From assembly GCA_013287025.1 (NCBI GenBank), contig JABDEN010000014.1, forward strand, positions 1 to 30,906: a stretch of 30,906 nucleotides of DNA, given 5' to 3'. The stretch is from Gammaproteobacteria bacterium (GTDB lineage Bacteria > Pseudomonadota > Gammaproteobacteria > DSM-16500). The notes beneath the pieces are model-generated. The model was not told the DNA's origin. It did no database searches and saw nothing but the letters and a program-made list of their open reading frames with translations. Position 1 is the first letter of the stretch; each line of letters opens with the position of its first letter. The position numbers were made by a program, and so were the translations under genes. This document shows positions 24,784 to 30,906 of this stretch, in pieces.

Positions 24784-25479
24784 TTATGAAATACGATAAA
24801 CCAGCCCCGCTACCCATTGATGATCTTTAGGTGAAATAACCGCAGTGGTATGTGTTTCCATAGAATTATATTTTGAAAATTGGTATTCAAAACGAAAATC
24901 AAGGCGTTTGAAGAATACAGTTTCCAACCCTAATCCGTATTTTATTCCGTGTAAAGTATTAAAATCATTAAAGTCGAGAGCAGAAAAATTGGGATTTGTA
25001 TTAATTTGATCTACTTCAATTTTTAACCAGTTATAACCTAGTCTTAAATAAAACATGCTAGATGGATTTATCCTAATCCCCGGCATCAAACTAAAACCAT
25101 AATTTGAAATTACATTCACATCGGTGGTTAAGGTATCGTCATTGAATATCAAGCGATAATCTGAATTAGCACTATTTCCATTTATAAAAAATTCTGAACC
25201 AAGATATGTGTTATAAAAGCGTTCGAAAAATTTTCGATACCCTACAAAAATACCACCCATTACTCCATTAATATTTAAGGTGGGGTCATAAGATAATAAT
25301 TCGGGATGATCCATTTTATCTTCGATTGAAAAAGCATCATATCCTATGGAAATTCCTAAATAATAACCATCATTTAATACTTTGCACGAAGTTTCAGAAT
25401 CTGCAAAATTCTTTACAGAAAAAAAAATCATTATTGCAAAAAAAATTGCAAACAATGCACGTCGAATGTTTTTCACCAT
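24784..25479 (-). CDS. Outer-membrane beta-barrel protein, paralog 1
   Basis: A 231-residue secreted protein with a hydrophobic signal peptide (about 1-26, K-N-F-A before D-S) and alternating hydrophobic strands typical of small outer-membrane barrels. Motifs shared with the two neighbours are D-G-Y-Y-L-G-I-S-I-G-Y-D-A-F at the first strand, F-Y-L-R-L-G-Y-N-W-L-K-I in the middle and R-F-E-Y-Q-F near the end; the protein ends in V-Y-R-I-S. A single cysteine lies near the mature N-terminus. I cannot name it as a porin or adhesin. It is preceded by AAAGG. It lies downstream of paralog 2 beyond a terminator. Confidence 0.8.
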   Translation of the reverse strand: MVKNIRRALFAIFFAIMIFFSVKNFADSETSCKVLNDGYYLGISIGYDAFSIEDKMDHPELLSYDPTLNINGVMGGIFVGYRKFFERFYNTYLGSEFFINGNSANSDYRLIFNDDTLTTDVNVISNYGFSLMPGIRINPSSMFYLRLGYNWLKIEVDQINTNPNFSALDFNDFNTLHGIKYGLGLETVFFKRLDFRFEYQFSKYNSMETHTTAVISPKDHQWVAGLVYRIS

Positions 25480-25522
25480 TTTTACCTTTCTTTTTGAAGT
25501 TTTGAAAATAAATGAAGGGAAT

Positions 25523-25556
25523 CATAAAAAAGATAACGGGCAGTTAACTGCCCGTT
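25523..25556 (-). terminator. Rho-independent terminator of the paralog 2 barrel gene
   Basis: On the minus strand AACGGGCAG and CTGCCCGTT (25535-25556) form a nine-base perfect stem with a TTAA loop, followed by ATCTTTTTTAT. It lies 21 bases after the stop of the gene at 25577-26374 and should end its transcript before the next barrel gene, which would then need its own promoter or readthrough. Confidence 0.88.
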
Positions 25557-25576
25557 CATTGCATTTTAAATCAAGA

Positions 25577-26374
25577 TTACATCACTACGTGATAGATCAA
25601 ACCAAGCATGAATTGATTATCAGATGGTGATACTTCATCAAAGTCTGTGCTCATTGAACCAAAACCGGTGTGGTTGTATTCAGCTCTTAAGCTCCAGCCA
25701 TCCATAAAGGTTGATTCGATACCAACACCATATTGGAAGCCACCTTTGGTCGAATTAGTGCTTTCGTCGAAATTAAACGGACCGCCTTCAGTATCAGTTG
25801 TATCAAAGCGAGCAGTTTCATCATAGTCAATTTTTGCCCAGTTGTAACCAAGTCTTACGTAAAACAATGAAGCATTGTTTAACTTGATACCTGGCATAGC
25901 GCTGATACCATAGTTATCTTTTGCTTTCACACTAGCCGAGTAGAGATTGTGGACACCATCAGCACTTACGGTAGCTGCTTCGAAATCTGTCTGAGCAGCA
26001 CTCCAATTTCCGAAAATTTCAAGACCTAAGTAGGCATTATAAAATTCTGGGAAATATTTACCGTAACCGATAAAGAGACCACCTACAGCACCGTTAGCTG
26101 CAAGTCTTGGATCAGCTGAGAAGATATCAGTAATACCATCATCTTCAGATAAATCAATTGCGCTGTCAAAATCAGTAGCTAAACGATATGCATCATAACC
26201 TGCTTGCACACCGATGTATAACCCATCTCTTAATATCAATTCTACTGGGCAGGGCATTGCTTCACCCTTGTAGTTTTCTTTGTAATTGCCATGCGCGAAA
26301 GTGGTTGTGGATGCGAGTAACATAGATGCTACCGATACACTGACAGCAAGCAATGAAAGTTGCGGTTTTCTCAT
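25577..26374 (-). CDS. Outer-membrane beta-barrel protein, paralog 2
   Basis: A 265-residue secreted protein. The signal peptide (about 1-27, S-T-T-T-F-A-H) is followed by M-P-C-P-V-E-L-I-L-R-D-G-L-Y-I-G-V-Q-A-G-Y-D-A-Y, then Y-V-R-L-G-Y-N-W-A-K-I-D-Y-D and S-L-R-A-E-Y-N-H. These positions align with the same motifs in the paralogs on either side. The protein seems complete, and TAAGGAG before the ATG is the best ribosome site of the three, with a strong terminator behind, which suggests it is the best expressed copy. Function is unknown; small barrels of this kind are often major surface antigens in Legionellales. Confidence 0.83.
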   Translation of the reverse strand: MRKPQLSLLAVSVSVASMLLASTTTFAHGNYKENYKGEAMPCPVELILRDGLYIGVQAGYDAYRLATDFDSAIDLSEDDGITDIFSADPRLAANGAVGGLFIGYGKYFPEFYNAYLGLEIFGNWSAAQTDFEAATVSADGVHNLYSASVKAKDNYGISAMPGIKLNNASLFYVRLGYNWAKIDYDETARFDTTDTEGGPFNFDESTNSTKGGFQYGVGIESTFMDGWSLRAEYNHTGFGSMSTDFDEVSPSDNQFMLGLIYHVVM

Positions 26375-26447
26375 AACGTCTCCTTACGGTTTAAATGAAT
26401 TAGTTCCAACATTTGTTGCCCATGTAACTCGTCCAAGTTAATCACGG

Positions 26448-26453
26448 ATCATA
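26448..26453 (-). promoter_or_regulatory. Candidate extended -10 box for paralog 2
   Basis: TATGAT preceded by TG and one base on the minus strand fits an extended -10 promoter. The leader would be about 70 bases. No matching -35 was seen, so this is only a candidate. Confidence 0.3.
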
Positions 26454-26719
26454 TCAAAGAGTTCAGTTCTTTACTTTATTGGATTGTCATTTGAAGAGCA
26501 AGCTTTTTTTTATATTTTTTTATTGACTTCATATACTTAACTCAGTATTAACCCTAAAATGATTGATATTTTTCATCTTAAAAGTTTTGCATTTATACAT
26601 TTCAGCAGCATTTAGCGCTAAAACAAACAATATTATCGACTTAAATGAGAACATCATAAGTAATAAAAAAAAATAACTGTGCACATGAGAGTCAATAATG
26701 AGTACCTTCGGTAGAAAAT

Positions 26720-26759
26720 TTAAGTTTTAGGTGGAGAATGAACTCCACCTAAAACTTAA
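26720..26759 (-). terminator. Long hairpin downstream of paralog 3, possible terminator
   Basis: TTAAGTTTTAGGTGGAG at 26720-26736 pairs perfectly with 26743-26759 around a six-base loop. The 17-base stem is longer than needed for termination. On the minus strand it is followed by ATTTTC, a weak T-tract, about 80 bases beyond the paralog 3 stop; it may also protect RNA or be a repeat relic. Confidence 0.55.
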
Positions 26760-26788
26760 CGCTACCAAACAAAACTTCGTTAAATTTA

Positions 26789-26826
26789 TGGTAGCGGTAT
26801 CCAACCGTTTAAGGAAGTTTTGATGA
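26789..26826 (+). repeat. Inverted leader repeat, distal copy
   Basis: A 38-base sequence, matching in 35 positions the reverse complement of 27572-27609, the ribosome site and start codon of paralog 3. It includes AAGGAAGTTTTGATG, thus a start-like ATG at 26823 which runs only six codons to a stop. It begins 12 bases from the paralog 3 stop codon. Confidence 0.85.
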
Positions 26827-26837
26827 GAAATCATTTT

Positions 26838-27575
26838 TTATAAAATAATACGATAACTTAAACCTAACATAAATTCACCATTACTTGGCGTAATTTTAGT
26901 ACCCACCTCAGTCTTGAAAGAATTAAACCATTGATAGTTATATTCAGCACGTATACTAAAATCGTCGAAAAATGCATTTTCGATACCGATGCCGGTGTTC
27001 CAACCATAAACCATTGGTACTTCGTTGTTATTATCAACTACTAACCCATCCGTAATAAAAGTTTCAGTGACATTAATTTTTGAAGCAACATAACCTAATT
27101 TTGCATATATTAATGTACTCTTCACCAATTTAATGCCGGGGATAATACTAATGCCAAAATTATTTTTTCCCTGAAAAGTGGTCTCATAAATAGAATGATT
27201 TGAGGTTAATTCATATCCACTTGACGCAGCGCTCCCAAACCCAAATGCTTCAATACCTAAATAAGTATGGTAAAAACCAGGAAAATCTCTTCCATAACCG
27301 AAATAAGCGCCCCCCACCACCCCTTCTGCATTTAAATTGATATTATTAGCGAAAGTGAATGTGTCATCGAAAAGTACGTTTAGAGGCGAAGGCTTGGTAC
27401 GCATCTCATAAATATCATAACCCGCAGAAATGCCAATATAAAATCCATCTTCTAAAATACATCGGAATAAACAAGGAGCGGGCACTTTTATTGTTTCGTT
27501 TTTAAAATCTGCAAAACTTTTCATTGAAAATAAAAATAATAAAAAACCCAGTCTATAAAATTTAAATGTTGTCAT
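26838..27575 (-). CDS. Outer-membrane beta-barrel protein, paralog 3
   Basis: A 245-residue secreted protein with a signal peptide (about 1-22, S-M-K-S-F-A-D), then A-P-C-L-F-R-C-I-L-E-D-G-F-Y-I-G-I-S-A-G-Y-D-I-Y, Y-A-K-L-G-Y-V-A-S-K-I and S-I-R-A-E-Y-N-Y, co-linear with the paralogs. Two cysteines near the mature N-terminus differ from the single one in paralog 2. I place the start at ATG 27575, since AAGGAAG lies five bases upstream; a TTG directly before it also keeps the frame open. The ribosome site lies inside a 38-base sequence that is repeated in reverse orientation past the stop codon. Function unknown. Confidence 0.82.
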   Translation of the reverse strand: MTTFKFYRLGFLLFLFSMKSFADFKNETIKVPAPCLFRCILEDGFYIGISAGYDIYEMRTKPSPLNVLFDDTFTFANNINLNAEGVVGGAYFGYGRDFPGFYHTYLGIEAFGFGSAASSGYELTSNHSIYETTFQGKNNFGISIIPGIKLVKSTLIYAKLGYVASKINVTETFITDGLVVDNNNEVPMVYGWNTGIGIENAFFDDFSIRAEYNYQWFNSFKTEVGTKITPSNGEFMLGLSYRIIL

Positions 27576-27609
27576 CAAAACTTCCTTAAATAATTGGATA
27601 CCGCTACCA
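27572..27609 (-). repeat. Inverted leader repeat, proximal copy at the paralog 3 start
   Basis: Read on the minus strand this carries GGTAGCGGTATCCAA, then TTTAAGGAAG and the ATG of paralog 3. It differs at three adjacent-region positions from the copy at 26789-26826. Together the two copies enclose the coding region as a 745-base segment between inverted repeats. Confidence 0.85.
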
Positions 27610-27615
27610 CATTTT

Positions 27616-29922
27616 TTAATTTGAATCCTTTATTTTGTGATAAATGGGATGACTCCAAGAACCAGTTACATGATAATCCTGTCTAAAAAACCCGTTTAAT
27701 ATACCACTCATTAATTTATCCGCCAACCATACAAAACCATAAATGACAGGACCACCGGCGAGGGAGAGATTCATCGGTAAAAATGCCGTCAGAAATGGCG
27801 TAATCGATACATATAAATTATAATCTCTTGCAACCAACCCAATACTGCCATTCGCATTAACCTCAGCAAGGCTCCCATATAAATAAAAATCTTTCGTTTT
27901 TAAAATTCCATTTTGAATAGTAAAATCAGCTTTCTCGACTTCAAAATCGAATCCCTTTTTCTTTGGCGCAATATCGCCAAATGGTTTTGATAACAAAAAT
28001 TCAAGACTATCAACAGAAACAATATTTAAGATTTTTCCAACCATCTCCATTTTGTTGTCAACAATATCTAAAATGACGCCATCACTTAATGAAACGGTTA
28101 AGTTACCATTTAATTTTGGCAAATTTACCGCATAAATCGGTCCTAGCCATTGCAAATTAAATGCAACAGTTCCGTCCGATCCATCTAAACTCTTAGTAAT
28201 TTCCCAGTCTCTTAAAAAATCCCCGAAATTTGTGGTCTTGATACAACCACACAAAACACTTTTATTACCTATCCAACTTCCTTTCATGATGAAATTAACA
28301 TTGGGGCTTTTTAATGTAATTTTTTGTATTAATAATCCATTCTTACCTCTTCTTGCCAGTACATGAATAGCGCCGACATCATCATTGTCATAATAAAATT
28401 TTTGAAAATAAAGATCGAGCGTTGGCACTTGATTCGAACCAATCGTGAATTTTGTCGCGGTGGATTCCGTTAAATCTTTTAAAGTTTTAGATGTCAAATA
28501 AATTTTTTTAACAACCATTTTCAGTTTATTCGTTTTCAAATTTTTTGGAATCCATATGTCGGCCGTAGCCGTTTCGCCATTTATTTTTAAAAGCCAATTA
28601 TCTTTTAAAGTTTTGGCTTGAATATGTGTGCGATATAAAGGAATTCCTGCAATCAAAAGCTTCCCAAAATTAACGTTCATTTCAAACGGTTTTTCTGAAG
28701 GACCATTTCCCGAGAAATAATCTTTCCACTCCAGCACATTAAATTCAGGAATATTTCCATGTACATAAATACCTTGTTTATTAAAAGATTGGGTAACTGG
28801 CGAACCAAAGGAAATATCGGCGGTTGTGATATCCCAATTATTTTTTTGATTTTCCGCGAGAATCGATACCGCCATTTTTTGATGATAAGTAGCATTAATT
28901 AACATTCTTGTATTTTCTATATTTGCAGAAATATGCAAAGGTTTTTTTTCGGAAGCGATTTTTTTCAAAGGCTCGGGTAATAAAATATTAACGCCTTCCA
29001 AACTAGAATCAAATGTATAATTATTTTTTTGCAAATTTCCTTTGATAGCAAAATCAGTACGGCCCTCAGCTATTTTTTCCAAAAATTTTAATTCAGGTAT
29101 TTTAATTAATTCAGCAATATTCAATTCTCCATTCACTTCAATTTCATCATTTTCAAATTGAATATTAACCGGTTCTTCTAATAATGTCGCAGTTATTAGT
29201 TTCGATTTCACATTTGGATAAGAAAATAAAATTTCTCCATTCAAATTTTTTAGTATTAATTTATCCTTATCTTGAATGTTAATATCATGCAATAAAATAT
29301 TTCCAGAAAGCGTATCAGACAATTGCCCTTTCATGGTTATCTGCCCATTCACAATAATGGGTTTTGTGAGCCAGTCTTTCGATGTAATTTCAACATTGTC
29401 TGCACGCATTTCATAATTTTTAGCGTCCATCATCATATTAACGTGATGTAATTCAACAGCGAATTTTTCACTTACAAAATAAATATCAATATTTTTGAAA
29501 TTAACAAGAACAGATGGCGTGGTTCCCCCTGTTAGCCCTGCACCTGTTAGTACGGGGATTTTCATTTGATTAATGGTATAACTTTTATCGGGCAATTGTT
29601 GTATGACAAGCTCCCCGCCATCTACTTCGATATTTTTAATGACGGCTTTTCGTTGCAAAAGCGTTTCCGCTAAACTTAATCTTGCCTTTATCTTTTTTAT
29701 AGTGGTTTTTGAATCCCTTGCTGTCACATCGTGTAAAGTAATCCAAGGCGTCCACCCTTCCCAATATGCCTTCATACCCTTAATAGAAACCGGTTGTCCG
29801 ATAGTCTCGCCTAAATTTTGCGCAAGTTCTGGTTTGTAGTGCGACGCAAAGGGAAGCAATAGACGCAAAGCGATAAGAAAAATAAAAAAGAGGGAAAGCA
29901 AAAAAATACTCAATATTAACAA
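27616..29922 (-). CDS. AsmA/YhdP-family envelope protein
   Basis: A 768-residue protein with one N-terminal membrane helix and a long beta-rich periplasmic body, typical of the AsmA-like/YhdP group that carries phospholipids or controls outer-membrane permeability. Supporting sections are the N-terminal G-M-K-A-Y-W-E-G-W-T-P-W-I-T-L-H-D-V, the DUF3971-like central part, and the conserved end G-P-V-I-Y-G-F-V-W-L-A-D-K with W-S-H-P near the C-terminus. It is much shorter than E. coli YhdP (about 1270 residues). The only in-frame starts are TTG at 29922 or, further out, CTG at 29943, which would add L-K-K-I-S-R-V before the helix and sits behind AAGGAT; I give the TTG, with the CTG as an alternative. 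It is 40 bases upstream of paralog 3 on the same strand. Confidence 0.82.
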   Translation of the reverse strand: MLILSIFLLSLFFIFLIALRLLLPFASHYKPELAQNLGETIGQPVSIKGMKAYWEGWTPWITLHDVTARDSKTTIKKIKARLSLAETLLQRKAVIKNIEVDGGELVIQQLPDKSYTINQMKIPVLTGAGLTGGTTPSVLVNFKNIDIYFVSEKFAVELHHVNMMMDAKNYEMRADNVEITSKDWLTKPIIVNGQITMKGQLSDTLSGNILLHDINIQDKDKLILKNLNGEILFSYPNVKSKLITATLLEEPVNIQFENDEIEVNGELNIAELIKIPELKFLEKIAEGRTDFAIKGNLQKNNYTFDSSLEGVNILLPEPLKKIASEKKPLHISANIENTRMLINATYHQKMAVSILAENQKNNWDITTADISFGSPVTQSFNKQGIYVHGNIPEFNVLEWKDYFSGNGPSEKPFEMNVNFGKLLIAGIPLYRTHIQAKTLKDNWLLKINGETATADIWIPKNLKTNKLKMVVKKIYLTSKTLKDLTESTATKFTIGSNQVPTLDLYFQKFYYDNDDVGAIHVLARRGKNGLLIQKITLKSPNVNFIMKGSWIGNKSVLCGCIKTTNFGDFLRDWEITKSLDGSDGTVAFNLQWLGPIYAVNLPKLNGNLTVSLSDGVILDIVDNKMEMVGKILNIVSVDSLEFLLSKPFGDIAPKKKGFDFEVEKADFTIQNGILKTKDFYLYGSLAEVNANGSIGLVARDYNLYVSITPFLTAFLPMNLSLAGGPVIYGFVWLADKLMSGILNGFFRQDYHVTGSWSHPIYHKIKDSN

Positions 29923-29975
29923 TACCCGAGATATTTTTTTCAGAAATAAACCATCCTTGGTTTAGTATTCTCTCC

Positions 29976-29981
29976 ATTATA
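29976..29981 (-). promoter_or_regulatory. Candidate -10 box for the YhdP-like gene
   Basis: A perfect TATAAT on the minus strand, with a TTCACA about 19 bases upstream as a weak -35. A transcript from here would begin near 29969, giving a short leader with AAGGAT at 29953-29958 and the possible CTG start at 29943. Confidence 0.5.
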
Positions 29982-30129
29982 TCGAAAATTTAACGCCTGT
30001 TGTGAAATAACTTTAATGATACTTATCGAGTGAGGAATATGCGTTAAAAGGTCTTAAGATTAATTTTATTTTCTATGCTTAGGTGTCACATTTTTATCTT
30101 ATAGAATTAAATGTGGTTAATAAGAACAT

Positions 30130-30768
30130 TCATCGTGTACATTTTGCTTTAGTTGCGATTTCATCTAAGGATTTATTTACATATTCGGGATGATAATACA
30201 TATAAATCATTGAATTAATATTATTTATTGATATTTCAATTTTTTTTCTTTCACTAAATGGAATATCAGGATTCAACACAATATTTTTATTTGAAATCTT
30301 ATCTTTTTTAATGAGTTCGTTTAAAGCATATTCCCAATATGAGATGCATTCTCTTGCTTTTCCTAAATCATCTCTTCCTATAGAAACATATTCTAAAGGA
30401 AAATCTTTATTTCTAGCATTTAAAAATCCAATTAATTTAACAATAAGATCTGCACCAAAGCCAAGATCATTATCAAAATTCTCGAGTATTTTGACACAAT
30501 GCAGTCTTCCAATTTTTTCTGCCACAACATAGTCTTCATTAATACCTATTTCTCGTAATGAGATAAGATTCTTTTGAAATATAGTCCAGGCAGTTGACAA
30601 ATGACTTCCTATCGAATCCTTTTTTAACTCTTCTGAAATGGCTTTTTTTTCTAGTGAAATTAAATTAGATGCATGTGTATTAATAGAATTAAATCTTGAT
30701 ATAATGCTGATTGTTGATTTTTTTGAATGTAAAACATTATTTGTTACAATAGGTATTTTTCTTAACAC
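30130..30768 (-). CDS. Hypothetical protein, unrecognised
   Basis: A soluble, charged, mostly helical protein of about 212 residues with no membrane segment, signal peptide or motif I recognise. The frame is closed by a stop at 30784-30786, so the gene is whole. I favour a GTG start at 30768, with GAGGG five bases upstream; a TTG at 30780 would add four residues. It contains K-D-F-P-L-E-Y-V-S-I-G-R-D-D-L-G and ends K-A-K-C-T-R, which is not a CaaX box. It is more AT-rich than the genes around it, uses many ATA and AAA codons, and stands alone near the window edge. An effector or horizontally acquired gene is possible but nothing in the sequence proves it. Confidence 0.6.
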   Translation of the reverse strand: MLRKIPIVTNNVLHSKKSTISIISRFNSINTHASNLISLEKKAISEELKKDSIGSHLSTAWTIFQKNLISLREIGINEDYVVAEKIGRLHCVKILENFDNDLGFGADLIVKLIGFLNARNKDFPLEYVSIGRDDLGKARECISYWEYALNELIKKDKISNKNIVLNPDIPFSERKKIEISINNINSMIYMYYHPEYVNKSLDEIATKAKCTR

Positions 30769-30786
30769 ACAATCCCTCAAAATTTA

Positions 30787-30906
30787 TAATTACGTCGTAG
30801 ATAACAGCCTTGTAATAGTTAAACATAATTTAGCATCACATGGTTATACAAATAATCGGGGTCTTTTGATTATAATTCCTATTTTGGTCTTGCATAAAAA
30901 TGTTCT
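30787..30906. other. Right edge, no gene seen
   Basis: This 120-base AT-rich end has no open frame reaching the edge that looks coding. It should contain the promoter of the minus-strand hypothetical gene, but no convincing -10/-35 pair was found. Confidence 0.3.

Larger units (their letters stand above)
26375..26837. other. Intergenic region upstream of paralog 2, repeats and hairpin
   Basis: This 463-base stretch contains no credible gene. It should carry the minus-strand promoter of paralog 2: an extended -10 (TGATATGAT on the minus strand, box at 26448-26453) lies about 75 bases before the ATG but lacks a -35. Towards paralog 3 it holds a long hairpin (26720-26759), a CGCTACCA/TGGTAGCG inverted pair (26760-26767 and 26789-26796), and an inverted copy of the paralog 3 leader (26789-26826). 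Confidence 0.55.

Noticed and set aside
30130..30138. CaaX box in the last hypothetical protein
   Set aside because: It ends K-C-T-R, with cysteine third from the end, so it does not fit the motif.

Overview
The window looks like a chromosomal segment of an AT-rich gammaproteobacterium, most likely from the Legionellales (Legionella/Coxiella-like). The clues are the dacA-ybeD-lipB-lipA order, a DedA-PAP2-LssY-type fusion, an ankyrin-repeat protein ending in a eukaryotic-type CaaX box, a set of small outer-membrane barrels, and dispersed palindromic intergenic repeats. The taxonomic placement is inference from gene content only.

Layout. (1) 1-669: 3' end of an unrecognised gene whose product ends in C-I-M-C, a CaaX-like tail. 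(2) 795-11298: a surface-polysaccharide locus. A WcaJ-type initiating sugar transferase (-) is divergent from a GT4 glycosyltransferase (+). These are followed by a GtrB/GtrA-type pair, an epimerase-SDR-Gfo/Idh trio, and a compact set that would make GDP-D-glycero-alpha-D-manno-heptose: HddA-like kinase, HddC-like nucleotidyltransferase, GmhA-like isomerase, GmhB-like phosphatase, then a transaldolase that could supply or drain sedoheptulose-7-phosphate. (3) 11334-11999: a Phd/YefM-PIN toxin-antitoxin pair with a near-consensus promoter and a palindrome between its -35 and -10 boxes. (4) 12015-12773 (-): an ankyrin-repeat protein ending in C-L-I-M, a second CaaX tail. (5) 13014-14947 (-): ManC-type GDP-mannose enzyme and a small secreted ComEA-like helix-hairpin-helix protein, bracketed by two oppositely oriented copies of a MITE-like palindromic element. 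(6) 15611-21807 (+): a tightly packed run of dacA, ybeD, lipB, lipA, a DedA-PAP2-LssY_C fusion, and sohB. (7) 21884-24652 (-): a 922-residue amino-acid-permease/histidine-kinase fusion. (8) 24784-27575 (-): three paralogous outer-membrane beta-barrels; the third is flanked by inverted copies of its own leader sequence. (9) 27616-29922 (-): an AsmA/YhdP-type protein. (10) 30130-30768 (-): an orphan hypothetical.

Functionally, most of the window builds or maintains the cell envelope: O-antigen/capsule-type sugars, peptidoglycan trimming, lipid phosphate handling, outer-membrane barrels and an AsmA-like lipid transport protein. The envelope genes are interspersed with two likely host-directed proteins. 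The two CaaX-ending proteins are the most notable signal, because the motif has meaning only inside a eukaryotic cell. The inverted leader repeats around the third barrel gene and the permease-kinase fusion also deserve a second look. No tRNA, rRNA, CRISPR array, transposase or phage gene was recognised.
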